Shown one piece after another: positions 1-8,893 of a DNA stretch of 64,000 nt. The DNA is from UTCFX2 sp002050125 (lineage in GTDB: Bacteria; Chloroflexota; Anaerolineae; Anaerolineales; UBA4823). Position numbers and translations under genes: made by a program. The stretch spans positions 1 through 64,000 of the forward strand of contig JAOSJQ010000012.1 of NCBI GenBank assembly GCA_027494035.1. Direction: 5' to 3'. The notes beneath the pieces are model-generated. The model ran no database searches and was not told the DNA's origin. It worked only from the letters and a program-made list of their open reading frames with translations. Every line of letters starts with the position of its first letter. Within the stretch, counting starts at the first letter, position 1.

Positions 1-600
1 GAAGAGACGAAAAACGATTTCATGAAACCGGTCAGATTTGGAGAAGGACAGGGTTTTGCGGACAAAGCGCGCCAGGCGCTGGCGCAGGGTGTTGAACCAA
101 CGCTCAATATGAGCGGTCTGTCCGCTGTCTTTGCCCACTGACTGATGACGGTCGGTGGCGAAAATGCGCTGGTAGGCCTCCCAAAAATCACTGAAGGAAT
201 GGCAACGGGCGTAAGTCGTAGGAATACGCCGCCAGAGTTGGAGACAACTGGCTTCACTGCGATCTCCGATGAAGTACGCCACAATTTGCCGGGTGCGGCG
301 ACACAAGGCCACCCAGATCCACCGCTGGTTTTCTTTCTTGAGCACAAACGACCACACTTCATCGAGTTCCGGCACATCATCCACCTGAGCTTCGTCGAGC
401 GTATCGGCCAGGGGAGGCAGTCGCTTGGCCCAGTCTATCAACCATCGGCTTACGGTGCGTCGCGACAACCCCAACAAACGCTCAAGCCCTCGCAGGCTGA
501 TCCGTTCGAGCACCGCCCGTTGCACTTGGGTTCGCGTGTGCTCGTCATAGCCCGTGTGGGTGAGCAACGTGCCATAGCGGTGGCAGTTTTTGCAGTGATA
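1..600 (-). pseudogene. IS1-family transposase, truncated at both ends
   Basis: The minus strand reads an IS1-type transposase with a short Cys-x2-Cys segment, a helix-turn-helix region (around LERLLGLSRRTVSRW) and the DDE core (DEVWSFV, then a tryptophan- and Arg-rich block). The frame runs off the window start, so the 3' end is not visible. The 5' end, which should carry the first zinc-ribbon half, is replaced by an IS3-type end at 601. It is a dead remnant unless the missing parts lie elsewhere. The family call rests on the conserved DEVWSFV core and the downstream Arg-rich block; I am fairly sure of IS1 and cannot name the element. Confidence 0.75.
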
Positions 601-773
601 TTTTTGTGTCCAACTTTTTGGGGTCACTACAGTCTACACGCGCAAGCGCATCCACTCGGCGTTGGGGTATCTCACCCCTGCCGAATTTGCGGCACAGTGG
701 CTTGTCCAGCAGGGCGAGGTCGCAGTACAATAAGCGCAGTCATTTTTGTGTCCAACTTTTTGGGGTCACTACA
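601..773 (+). mobile_element. IS3-family remnant with two right ends and an orfB tail
   Basis: An identical 31-base sequence ending in GGGGTCACTACA occurs at 601-631 and again at 743-773 in the same orientation. Its reverse complement begins TGTAGTGACCCC, the usual terminal repeat of many IS3-group elements. Between the copies, 632-733 encodes the last 33 residues of an IS3 orfB integrase (YTRKRIHSALGYLTP motif, then a stop). The rest of the element is missing. The first copy abuts the IS1 fragment directly and the second ends one base before the start codon of the next gene. Two same-orientation right ends suggest a nested insertion followed by deletion, or an assembly collapse. Confidence 0.75.
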
Positions 774-774
774 T

Positions 775-1803
775 ATGATGTATGGTGCGGGGGATGTTCG
801 GATTGAAAACGTTCCTGATGCCAGAATTATTCAATCCACCGATGCGGTCATCCGCATAACTTACGCCTCCATTTGTGGCAGCGATCTCTGGCCCTACCGG
901 GGATTTGCAGACTTCAGCGAGGCGGGTAATCCAATGGGGCATGAAGCGATTGGCGTTGTGGAAGCAGTCGGTGCAGAAGTTCATCACATCAAAATTGGCG
1001 ATTTAGTTGCCATGCCCTTCGCCTACTCCGATGGCACCTGCGTTCACTGTCAGGAAGGTATTCACACATCGTGCATTCACGGCGGCTTCTTCGGTTCGCC
1101 CGATGTCGGCGGCGCACAGGCAGAAGCCATTCGCATTCCTCAAGCCGATGGAACGCTTGTGGTTCTGCCGGGTGGCAAAGATGATGCACTCATGGCATCT
1201 CTACTTACGCTCACCGATGTCATGGGAACAGGGCATCATGCGGCAGTTGCCGCCAGAGTTGCACCCGGAAAAATCGCTGCTGTGGTGGGAGATGGCGCTG
1301 TTGGATTATGTGGTGTAATTGCTGCCCATCGCCTTGGAGCCGAGCAGATTATCCTGTTGGGTCGCCAGGATGACCGCATTGCGCTGGCGAAGCAGTTCGG
1401 TGCAACCGATATTATTGTGAGCGAGCGAGACGAAGAAGCGGTTGAACACGTCCGCAAACTCACGAAAGGCTATGGGGTTCACGCCGTCCTTGAATGTGTC
1501 GGTACCAACCAGTCGATGCAGACTGCTCTCAGCATCGCCCGTCCGGGTGGCGCGATTGGTCGTGTGGGTGTTCCTCATGATGTGAACATTCCCGCAGCTT
1601 CTCCCACCTTTTTTAGCAATCTCACCATCAGCGGTGGCTCGTCCCCGGCACGCGCGTACATTGAAGGGCTACTGCCCGATGTCCTTGAAGGCAGAATTGA
1701 ACCGGGTCGTGTCTTTGACCGCGTTGTGACTCTGAACGAAGTACCTGATGGCTACCGGGCGATGGATGCACGCGAAGCTATCAAAGTCATGGTGAAGCTG
1801 TGA
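775..1803 (+). CDS. Zinc-dependent MDR alcohol dehydrogenase
   Basis: This is a medium-chain dehydrogenase/reductase of about 342 residues. Visible are the catalytic zinc Cys in CGSDLWPYRG, the GHEAIG motif, and the Rossmann motif GDGAVGLCG. The structural zinc lobe is altered, with CVHCQEGIHTSC in place of a four-Cys cluster. The family oxidises or reduces alcohols or aldehydes with NAD(P); the substrate cannot be told. The start is uncertain: relatives begin a few residues earlier, before the MYGAGDV block, and here an IS3 end stops one base upstream of the first ATG, so the native start and ribosome site were probably lost. It sits ahead of an aldo/keto reductase and an NAD(P)-binding protein on the same strand. 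Confidence 0.85.
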   Translation: MMYGAGDVRIENVPDARIIQSTDAVIRITYASICGSDLWPYRGFADFSEAGNPMGHEAIGVVEAVGAEVHHIKIGDLVAMPFAYSDGTCVHCQEGIHTSCIHGGFFGSPDVGGAQAEAIRIPQADGTLVVLPGGKDDALMASLLTLTDVMGTGHHAAVAARVAPGKIAAVVGDGAVGLCGVIAAHRLGAEQIILLGRQDDRIALAKQFGATDIIVSERDEEAVEHVRKLTKGYGVHAVLECVGTNQSMQTALSIARPGGAIGRVGVPHDVNIPAASPTFFSNLTISGGSSPARAYIEGLLPDVLEGRIEPGRVFDRVVTLNEVPDGYRAMDAREAIKVMVKL

Positions 1804-1867
1804 TGAAATCGGTTATTGAACTTCCGCACAGAAGTTCACGCTAAGGATAGTCAACTGCCAGAGATTC

Positions 1868-2003
1868 TGGTTGTGATTGGTGCCGGGGGATTGGGCAGGC
1901 AATTGCCCGTCGCTTAGGGTCAGGGAAAACGATCTTTATCACCGGGAGCGCTTTGCTCAAGGACGGGGGTGTCATCGCCGCCATGCGTGCTGACCGTCCG
2001 TAA
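1868..2003 (+). pseudogene. Short-chain dehydrogenase remnant
   Basis: About 45 codons look like the two ends of an SDR gene joined together. The Rossmann start (VVIGAGG, then IGQAIARRLG) is followed almost at once by the typical SDR C-terminus (FITGSALLKDGGVIAAMRA and a stop). The middle 150 or so residues, with the catalytic Ser-Tyr-Lys, are gone. The two halves of the Rossmann motif are also in different frames, consistent with one missing G in a run of five. It cannot encode a working enzyme. Confidence 0.6.
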
Positions 2004-2018
2004 TTAGGAGATACTACC

Positions 2019-2987
2019 ATGCAAAAACGTCAACTTGGAAACAGTGGTTTAGAAGTATCCGCGCTTGGTCTCGGCTGTATGCGGATGACCTTCGGGGATG
2101 CGCCCATAGGCACCCGTCAGGAGATGATCGCATTGCTGCACGCGGCAGTCGATCAGGGCATCACCTTCTTCGATACCGCAGAGGTTTATGGCCCCTTCAC
2201 GAATGAAGAACTGGTGGGTGAAGCACTGGAACCCTTTAAGGGGCAGGTGGTGATTGCCACGAAGTTCGGCTTCAAACACGATGGTGAAAAGGGGCCGCTT
2301 CCGTCCGTGGGGACAGACAGTCGCCCAGAACAGATTAAGCGAGTGGCTGAAGCGTCCCTCAAGCGCCTGCGGGTTGAGGCGATTGACCTGTTCTATCAAC
2401 ATCGTCCCGACCCGAATGTACCGATTGAGGATGTCGCAGGCGCGGTGAAAGACCTGATTCAGGCAGGCAAGGTCAGACACTTCGGGTTATCAGAATCCGA
2501 CGCGCCAACTATTCGCCGGGCGCACGCTGTTCAGCCCGTCGCCGCATTGCAAAGCGAATATTCGATCTGGTGGACATCCATTGAAGACGAAATCCTGCCC
2601 ACCTGCGAGGAACTGGGTATCGGACTTGTGCCTTATAGCCCACTGGGAAGAGGATTTCTCACCGGCAAGATTGATGAAACTACGGTGTTCGCTGATAACG
2701 ACATCCGCGCGCGTAATCCCCGTTTTACGCAGGAAGCGATTAAAGCCAACCGCGCAGTAGTTGATCTGCTGGAACAGATTGGCGCCGCGCATCAGGCAAC
2801 GCCGGCGCAGATCGCGCTGGCATGGCTGCTGGCACAAAAGCCGTGGATTGTGCCGATTCCGGGCAGCCGGAAACTCGAACGGCTGGTCGAGAACAACGGC
2901 GCGGTGAACGTCGAATTGACTCCTGATGATCTCAAGGGGATTGAGGCTGCCATGTCCAACATCACAGTTATCGGAAATCGGTATTAG
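2019..2987 (+). CDS. Aldo/keto reductase
   Basis: A full-length 322-residue aldo/keto reductase, the normal length for the family. The catalytic tetrad region is visible: FFDTAEVYG (Asp and Tyr), IATKFGF (Lys) and FYQHRPDP (His). Near the C-terminus IPGSRKLERL is the NADPH phosphate-binding loop. The product reduces aldehydes or ketones with NADPH in the cytoplasm; the sequence is closest to the YhdN/general oxidoreductase type, but the substrate is unknown. An AGGAG ribosome site lies 10 bases before the ATG. It is probably co-transcribed with the NAD(P)-binding protein that follows after 18 bases. Confidence 0.92.
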   Translation: MQKRQLGNSGLEVSALGLGCMRMTFGDAPIGTRQEMIALLHAAVDQGITFFDTAEVYGPFTNEELVGEALEPFKGQVVIATKFGFKHDGEKGPLPSVGTDSRPEQIKRVAEASLKRLRVEAIDLFYQHRPDPNVPIEDVAGAVKDLIQAGKVRHFGLSESDAPTIRRAHAVQPVAALQSEYSIWWTSIEDEILPTCEELGIGLVPYSPLGRGFLTGKIDETTVFADNDIRARNPRFTQEAIKANRAVVDLLEQIGAAHQATPAQIALAWLLAQKPWIVPIPGSRKLERLVENNGAVNVELTPDDLKGIEAAMSNITVIGNRY

Positions 2988-3005
2988 GACGCAAAGGATA
3001 CAACC

Positions 3006-3590
3006 ATGCCGAACATCCTGATTCTAGGTGCCAACGGGCAACTGGCACGCCACACCATTCCATTTTTTCTGAAGCAGCCGGGTGTTCAAGTGACCCTGTA
3101 CCTGCGTCGGGCAAACCGGCTCCAAAACCCTGATCCGGGTCGCGTCACCATTGTTGAAGGCGATGTTCTGGACACAGAAACGCTCAAGTCCGCCATGCAG
3201 GGGCAGGATGTCGTTTACGCCAATCTGTCTGGCGCGATGGAACAGCAGGCGAAGTCCATCGTTAGCGCCATGCACACAATAGGACTGAAACGATTGATTT
3301 TCATCAGTTCGATGGGGATTTACGGCGAGGTTCCGGGCGAAAGCTACCGGAGCGTCCTCGATCCCTATCGGGATTCGGCTGCCGTTATCGAGGCCTCTGA
3401 TCTCGACTATACCATTCTGCGTCCTGGCTGGTTCACCCACGATGACGAAATCAGCTACCAGATCACGCAAAAAGGCGAACCTTTCAAGGGGCATGATGTG
3501 TCCCTCAACAGTTTGTCAGACTTGATCGTGAAACTGGCGCTTTCACCGACGATGGAAGTTCGGCGGAGTATCGGTGTCAGCCGGGCATAA
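3006..3590 (+). CDS. NAD(P)-binding NmrA/atypical SDR-like protein
   Basis: A 194-residue Rossmann protein opening with ILILGANGQLARH, the dinucleotide-binding glycine motif. It has the FISSMGIYGEVPG segment and the YTILRPGW motif typical of the short atypical SDR group often annotated NmrA-like or SDR family NAD(P)-binding oxidoreductase. There is no clear YxxxK active site, so it may be a redox sensor or a reductase. The start has a modest AAAGGA site. It follows the aldo/keto reductase closely and probably belongs to the same transcript. Function beyond nucleotide binding is inference. Confidence 0.85.
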   Translation: MPNILILGANGQLARHTIPFFLKQPGVQVTLYLRRANRLQNPDPGRVTIVEGDVLDTETLKSAMQGQDVVYANLSGAMEQQAKSIVSAMHTIGLKRLIFISSMGIYGEVPGESYRSVLDPYRDSAAVIEASDLDYTILRPGWFTHDDEISYQITQKGEPFKGHDVSLNSLSDLIVKLALSPTMEVRRSIGVSRA

Positions 3591-3687
3591 CAGGCAGGTT
3601 CATCTTAAGGTTCTATCAGGAATATGCGATCCCTGCTGACTCATTCGCACGAGCTGTCCCCTTCGCAATCAGCCAGCAGATATAGAT

Positions 3688-4592
3688 ACCTTGATTGCTA
3701 GTCGATGATATTGGTGAAAGCGAGCGCGAGCAAGCTTGCCCAGGCTTTCAAGTCAAAACCAAGATTGGTACGCGCATGAAGCGACTGAATGCCCATCTTC
3801 TCCATTGGCGAGTAAACGGTTTCGATGCGTTTGCGATAAGGCCGCAGGTCAAAATCATCGGCCCATGAGTTCGGTGGCATATTTTTGCGTCGAACCGAAA
3901 CGATCCGCACGCCACATTCGTCAAGGATGGTTTGGGCATCGGGTGCGGAAATGTAGCCTTTGTCGCCAAAGACCGTCGCATCTTGGGGCAAATGAACCGT
4001 CAACTCATGCAGCGGTGTCAGGTCATGCAACGACGCAGGCAACAAATCGAAGGCCACTGGAATGCCTTCTGCCGTACAAATCAGATGCAAGCGCCAACCG
4101 AAGAACTTCTCGCGTTTGGCAGCGCAGTAGCCACAGTAAATCTTGCCGCGTACCGTCTTGCACCGTCGCGCCCGCGCCCGCTTACACACCGGCACAGGCA
4201 TACTGTCGATGATAAACACCTCACCTGCCGCAAAGAGTTCGCCCAGCAACGTGACGATCCCCAACAACCAATCACTCAGGGCGTGCAAGCGCCGGTTAAA
4301 ACGCGACACACTCAAGGGCGGAATATCGCCCAACTTGATCAAGATACACAATGCCCGTTCATGATGATTCTGAAAATACTTGGCTGCGACAACCGCTACG
4401 GTCAAAATCTCGGCTGCGCTGATGGTCGCTCGTACATCATCGGTGTAACCATGCGCTTTCAACAGGTCATCAATCACGCTATAAGCCGTTACAATATAGG
4501 TGTCGTTCATGTGAGTCCTCCGTTGTGAATGTTGTTGTGGTAACTCCATTCTAACGGGTCTTGCATGAACGACTTCAACTAGCAATCAAGGT
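3688..4592 (-). mobile_element. IS982-family insertion sequence
   Basis: Terminal inverted repeats of 15 bases, ACCTTGATTGCTAGT at 3688-3702 and its complement at 4578-4592, enclose one transposase gene. The element of about 0.9 kb is complete. No clear target duplication was seen. The flanks appear to be two halves of one disrupted gene. Confidence 0.85.
3698..4510 (-). CDS. IS982-family transposase
   Basis: A 270-residue DDE transposase of IS982 type. The acidic residues lie in FIIDSMPVPVC (first Asp), TVFGDKGY (second) and RKRIETVYSPME (Glu), a spacing and set of motifs characteristic of this family. I place the start at 4510, where GGAGG lies 9 bases upstream; the open frame continues further 5' but has no support there. 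The stop codon falls inside the left terminal repeat. It is intact, so the element may be active. Confidence 0.9.
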   Translation of the reverse strand: MNDTYIVTAYSVIDDLLKAHGYTDDVRATISAAEILTVAVVAAKYFQNHHERALCILIKLGDIPPLSVSRFNRRLHALSDWLLGIVTLLGELFAAGEVFIIDSMPVPVCKRARARRCKTVRGKIYCGYCAAKREKFFGWRLHLICTAEGIPVAFDLLPASLHDLTPLHELTVHLPQDATVFGDKGYISAPDAQTILDECGVRIVSVRRKNMPPNSWADDFDLRPYRKRIETVYSPMEKMGIQSLHARTNLGFDLKAWASLLALAFTNIID

Positions 4593-5051
4593 TATCTAAA
4601 TCCTACACCAGTCCAAGCTGCGATTGGCCTAGCGGGACTCTGGGCATCAAAGCGTAAGCTCAAACAAGAGCGGGTCTTGCGCCACTCTGAAGCGGATACA
4701 AAGCTATATCTTGAAAAACTCACGCAAAGAGTAGCGTATGTCGAGACATGGGTGACTATTACAACCCCCCACAGGAATCGTTTGAACGAGTTAACGGCAG
4801 TTGTGAAGGCAGTTGAGAATCTCGGAGCAGGGTGGCAAGTACAGTTACAGAAAGCAGAAACACGAGAACAACAGATTGCATCTCAGGAACAGGACAATTC
4901 CTTCGGCGCACTCTCTTCTTTGCAGAAGAAGTTGAAGCGGCGGAAATCCCTCGAAGGATATGTCCTTTATCTCTCGCCGAGGGAACTGGCGACCCTTTGG
5001 CATGTGCCACATCGTGGCTTTGGAGATCAGCCGATTGTTTGGGCTACGTAG
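4593..5051 (+). pseudogene. 3' part of a gene split by IS982, DUF87/transfer-ATPase-like N-terminus
   Basis: The frame is open from the IS982 end to a stop at 5051. It encodes a Lys- and Glu-rich stretch and then LSPRELATLWHVPH, a motif I associate with the N-terminal part of DUF87/VirB4-like transfer ATPases. The ATPase domain itself is absent, because the frame stops soon after. To the left of the IS, 3624-3689 reads MRSLLTHSHELSPSQ to RYRYL, which joins naturally to YLNPTPVQAA on the right, so IS982 probably inserted into this gene. It is both interrupted and truncated. Confidence 0.5.
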
Positions 5052-5087
5052 AGCCTCTTAATCGCTTCAATGCTTCATTTACGTATA

Positions 5088-5429
5088 TCACACCCAGCAG
5101 GACGGGCAGAGCATCCCAGGTTGTCCGTCTTGTTGATTATCCGGCGCAGTTCGGTCCTCTACCTGATAGAAGTCTCTGTGGGGGGTGCGCCAATCCACAC
5201 GCCCACAGTTGTGACAAAGGCACAGCCCGTCATGGGTGTCTGGCTCCTGGGTGATAGAAAAACCGGGTTCGTGCCAGGGTTCAAAAAGGCCCTGTTGAAT
5301 TTGTGCCAAAATATAGACCAGTTGCAATTCTGTCAGAGTCGGCTCTCCTGAGCGGGTGACGAACTTATTGGACAAAAACCAGGACTGAAATGTTTTACTG
5401 CCAATGGGTATTGCTCGACTTTGGGCCAT
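5088..5429 (-). CDS. Small zinc-ribbon protein of unknown function
   Basis: I do not recognise this 113-residue protein. The C-terminal half has CHNCGR and LCPSCW, two Cys-x2-Cys knuckles about 35 residues apart, which together would bind one zinc. The N-terminal half has a predicted helical segment (LTELQLVYILAQIQQG). Similar little proteins often occur in mobile elements of Chloroflexota. A weak GAGGT site precedes the ATG. It lies opposite and just downstream of the split transfer-ATPase fragment, which fits a degraded integrative element. Confidence 0.45.
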   Translation of the reverse strand: MAQSRAIPIGSKTFQSWFLSNKFVTRSGEPTLTELQLVYILAQIQQGLFEPWHEPGFSITQEPDTHDGLCLCHNCGRVDWRTPHRDFYQVEDRTAPDNQQDGQPGMLCPSCWV

Positions 5430-5510
5430 AGACTATTGATACCTCATCAAATCACTTTTAGAAGCCACTATACTTGAAATGTGATTTGAGGAAAATATTA
5501 ATGGGAAATT

Positions 5511-5600
5511 TGGGGTGGGGGGGGGGGGCAAGAACAACCCCCACAAAGACCCCCTTTTTTTTTTTGTTTGTTTTTTTTTTTAAAAAAAAAAAAAAAAAAT
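5511..5600. other. Low-complexity block, probable assembly artefact
   Basis: Runs of G, C, T and then A replace normal sequence for about 90 bases, ending exactly at the left terminus of the IS4-like element. Nothing here looks biological. It resembles the two other homopolymer blocks in the window and probably marks a poorly filled gap. Confidence 0.75.
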
Positions 5601-5603
5601 GGA

Positions 5604-7029
5604 CAATACCTTCGCCAATTAAGCGGCGACACGGTTGAATTGGCGAACGCGAATACCGCCTAAAGCGGTCAGGCGTCGCCAGATGCGAGAAACTAAATCG
5701 TCACCGGGCGGATCGGGAAGCATTTTAATTGTTTCGTCGAGATACCGCCGGGCACGGAACTGAGCTTTGAGATCGAGCACGCTGAAATCAGGCTGGTGGT
5801 CACGATAGGGCTTAAGCATGACTGCTGAAAGATTGACCATGAGAAAGGCCAGATTCACCGCATTGGTTACGGCCACAGCTTTCACATTCATGAAGTCATC
5901 CAGGCCCCAATATTGTTTGGCATCGCGGAAATTGAACTCAATCTGGAAACGGAGCGAATAGTAATCAACGATTGGGTCAGCGGTCAGATCAAGGTCGGTG
6001 CTGAACAACACCCCATGACCGCGCTGACCAGTTTCAAGATGGGTTTTGACCACGACCACCACATTGAGCACATCCGAGAACGACTTGTGGAAGACCTTCA
6101 TCTGGTAGGTATCAATCTGATACTCACCCTCAATGACCGAGTGACACAGCCTGTTAACCGGCAAGTGGTCGTAGTTGAGTTTTTCGCCGTAGCGGGGCAT
6201 TGGGCCGCGGCGCGGTTTAGGTCCCAGTGTAAGGCAAATACAAGGCGGCATCATGCCGCAATTTGGAAATGATATGCAAGCCCGTTTCGCGCACTGCATA
6301 GGTTGCTGGGTAATTGCCAAAATGACCATCCAGGACCATATGCTTGACGGTCAAGGGGGCCAGGCGGGCTACAATCGCCGTGATCATGCCCTGGAGCAAG
6401 GTCAAATCCGAGGTCAGCTTCGGCGCGGGTTTGACATGATTTTTGCTGCCCTTCGGTCGTCCGCGTTTGCCTTTAGGGGGCGGTTCAGTTGGCTTTTCAA
6501 CAGGCATGGGTGGTTCCCGTTGTTCAACTTGCAGCGGATACGATTGCCTCGCTTGCACATCAAGCAGCGATACGGCCATAAACGATACGCTGTTGATGGG
6601 GCGCTGCGCCAAACTCGAATAGAACCGACCACGCCCGTGTGTCGTTTGGCCAGCTTTGCTGATCACCACTTCATCGCCTGCCAACAGGTACTCTCCGTCT
6701 GGTTTAAGCAAATAGACCTGAATGATGGCCCACAGGATCGTCGCCCAATCCAGCGGTGTGTGGTACCACCGTTGGACCGTTCGATAACTGCCCCCGCGTT
6801 CCGTCCAGCGCGCCACGCTCAGCATCGTGACCCGATCTGGGATGCACAGCGTCGCAAAAACAATGTGTCTCATTTGGCGCATCGTCGTGTTCGACAGATA
6901 CGGGGTCAGGCAGTGTAACAGTGCTACAATATCGTTCATGGGCTTTTGCTTGGTCTGAGTCGTTTGTTTTGGGCAACAACAACTCTACCTCAAAAGCCCT
7001 ACCTACCTTCATTTTTGGCGAAGGTATTG
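5604..7029 (-). mobile_element. IS4-like insertion sequence
   Basis: A 15-base terminal repeat, CAATACCTTCGCCAA at 5604-5618, is matched by its exact complement at 7015-7029. A single transposase gene, frameshifted in this sequence, fills the interval. The left end abuts the low-complexity block, so its flank is not trustworthy. Confidence 0.8.
5619..6939 (-). pseudogene. IS4-like DDE transposase, frameshifted
   Basis: The N-terminal 240 residues (start 6939) and C-terminal 200 residues lie in two frames that join near 6220, where YLPYTG should run on into PKPRRGPMPRYGEKL. One extra base explains the break. The first Asp is in LLAGDEVVISKAG, the second probably in MVLDGHFGN, and the C-terminal YYSLRFQIEFNFRDAK fits the Y-2-R-3-E-6-K signature of the IS4 group exactly. 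A Lys/Arg/Pro-rich linker separates the first two motifs. The single indel may be a sequencing error, in which case the gene is functional. Confidence 0.8.
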
Positions 7030-7054
7030 GTATAGGGGAGATCTTTCTTTCCAT

Positions 7055-8543
7055 GTAACTACTCAGGCTGGGACAAAGGGCCGCATGAGTAGGGCATCAA
7101 GCAGGGCCTGTAGGACATTGACGCCCTGTTTGCGAACGGTGGAGATGTAACTACGGATGTCACAGAAAACCGTCGCGCCAGAGCGCGTGCGAAACGTGCC
7201 GGAGACTTTCTGTTTGACCTTGATCATGCGCAGGTCACGCTCGGCAAGGTTGTTATCGAAGGGCACGCGGAAATCGTGCATGAAAGCCAGCGTCTCAGCT
7301 TTGTACCTGGACAGGCGGTCCAACAGATTTTTCGGGGGCGATTGTTTTTTGCGCCCGCGTTGACGCGGTGGAGGTGTGGCTGGGGACGGATTGGCGTCAA
7401 AACCAGCCTGGAGCAGCACGTCAAAACAGGTTTCGTAGTACGCGAGGCGGTCGGGTGGCAGCGTCATGGCGTCAAGGGTTTGGGCGACCTCGGCTTTGAT
7501 GTCCAGCAGCAACTGGGCCATTTCACCGGCCCACGCCTGCCCGTATTGTTCGGTAACGAAGCGTAGTTCACGTAGATGATGGGCGTTGCAGAGCGCATGA
7601 GTGCACTTGTCGAACTGGAAATAGGCGGCCAGAGCATCATGGATGGCACGACCCTGATAGTCAGCCAGCAGCCCAATGTCACGCATGGCAACTTGTCCAC
7701 GCCTGGGATGCACGGCGTAATGGGTCAAGCGTTCCGTCGAGAGCACATGCAGCCAGTTGAGCTGGCCTTCCACCCGCAGACCGCTTTCATCGGCATGGAC
7801 CACGTCCGCCCGAATAATCTGGTCGCGGATTGCGCTCAGGGCGGGGTCAAGCTGCTCATGCAGCGCCTCTGTCGCACTCAAGACCAACGCTTCGCTGGGC
7901 CGATGACCGTACAGGTCCTCAAAGACTTCACAGGTTCGTGCCACCGGCAGCAACTGGTACCCAGTGAGGTAGACCGCCTGGGCTTTCAACCGCTCTCCGT
8001 ACTGCACCGGCTGGGTCACATCTGCTGGAAACGCCGCTTTCACGTGCGTCTGACAGTTGGGGCAACACACGACGGGCACCTGATGTTCGGTCACTTCAAT
8101 GACCACCGGAGGCACATCAAATACCTGCCGCCGCTCAACGGCCAGCACCGGTGCTTCGCTCAGGTCGTGCTGACACTGGGGGCAGGTCGCCAACCGGTGC
8201 ACTTCGATGTGCTCCGGGTTGCTCACCAGTTCCAGCGTGTGTCCTGGATGGCCCGGTTGTCCGCCCGTCCGTCGCTGCCCTTTGGCCCGTAGGCTCTTGG
8301 GTGCAGGCTTTTTTCTCAACCCATCGCTGCTCGGCGGTTTACCGCTGTTGCCGCTGTTCTTGGCAAGCTGGTCTTCCAGGTCCTGGATACGCGCAGTCAG
8401 TTGCCCAATCATCTCGCGCAGTTCGAGGATGATAGCGACCAGGGTTGCCTTGTCCAGTTCGTGCAGTGCTTTTTCATCTGGGTTCATGCGGCTACTATAT
8501 CGCTTTTGACCTCAGGTCCGCATCTTCTGGCCTGAGTAGTTAC
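7055..8543 (-). mobile_element. IS66-family insertion sequence, complete copy
   Basis: The ends are GTAACTACTCAGGC at 7055-7068 and its complement at 8530-8543, enclosing one tnpC-type gene with no tnpA or tnpB. A second, truncated copy in the opposite orientation starts at 29768 and is identical as far as I compared. No 8-base target duplication is visible at the flanks. Confidence 0.88.
7063..8487 (-). CDS. IS66-family transposase (TnpC)
   Basis: A full 474-residue IS66 transposase. In order: an N-terminal leucine-zipper-like helix (MIGQLTARIQDLEDQLAKN), the NSGNSGKPPSSDG motif, a zinc finger with CPQC and CCPNC, the catalytic core with VVHADESGLRV, and the C-terminal NNLAERDLRMIKVKQKVSG motif. 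It is intact. The family usually needs accessory TnpA/TnpB proteins, but this subgroup carries the transposase alone. Confidence 0.93.
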   Translation of the reverse strand: MNPDEKALHELDKATLVAIILELREMIGQLTARIQDLEDQLAKNSGNSGKPPSSDGLRKKPAPKSLRAKGQRRTGGQPGHPGHTLELVSNPEHIEVHRLATCPQCQHDLSEAPVLAVERRQVFDVPPVVIEVTEHQVPVVCCPNCQTHVKAAFPADVTQPVQYGERLKAQAVYLTGYQLLPVARTCEVFEDLYGHRPSEALVLSATEALHEQLDPALSAIRDQIIRADVVHADESGLRVEGQLNWLHVLSTERLTHYAVHPRRGQVAMRDIGLLADYQGRAIHDALAAYFQFDKCTHALCNAHHLRELRFVTEQYGQAWAGEMAQLLLDIKAEVAQTLDAMTLPPDRLAYYETCFDVLLQAGFDANPSPATPPPRQRGRKKQSPPKNLLDRLSRYKAETLAFMHDFRVPFDNNLAERDLRMIKVKQKVSGTFRTRSGATVFCDIRSYISTVRKQGVNVLQALLDALLMRPFVPA

Positions 8544-8545
8544 GT

Positions 8546-8812
8546 CTATCGTCGCTTCCCGCGTAGGATCTGGTACACGCGCGCTACCGATACTCCATAC
8601 TCGCTGGCCAGGTCAGGGACACCCGCTCCGGCCTCGTACTTGGCCCGGACCTCCGCGTTTCGCTGCTCCTGCTTGGGAGTGCCCTGTGACTGGGGCGCTA
8701 TGGGTAGCGGCAAGCCGCGATAGAGGTGATCGACGAGGCGCGTGATGGCGTTTTCGAGGGAGAAAACAAAGCTGCCACCAGCGCTATAGGCGTGTGGCAG
8801 CGTGTGCCCCAT
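8546..8812 (-). CDS. Small helix-turn-helix protein
   Basis: An 88-residue protein whose last 45 residues form a homeodomain/sigma-region-4-like helix-turn-helix: RNAEVRAKYEAGAGVPDLASEYGVSVARVYQIL. It probably binds DNA. The start is uncertain because the first 20 residues look poorly conserved; a later GTG is possible. It is divergent from, and similar to, the small protein at 8894, which shares the layout of a PLxxxQ-type linker followed by the same helix-turn-helix. The stop lies just outside the IS66 end, so the insertion barely missed the gene. Confidence 0.55.
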   Translation of the reverse strand: MGHTLPHAYSAGGSFVFSLENAITRLVDHLYRGLPLPIAPQSQGTPKQEQRNAEVRAKYEAGAGVPDLASEYGVSVARVYQILRGKRR

Positions 8813-8893
8813 AGGGGACTACGGGCTGGGGCATTGCAACATCTGGTGGAGGGGATCATCTACGGGGTGGGGCTCATGTATATTGGGGAGAAG

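Noticed and set aside
145..774. Upstream 210 codons fused in frame to the MDR dehydrogenase
   Set aside because: They are the antisense of the IS1 fragment and IS3 debris; the enzyme begins at 775.
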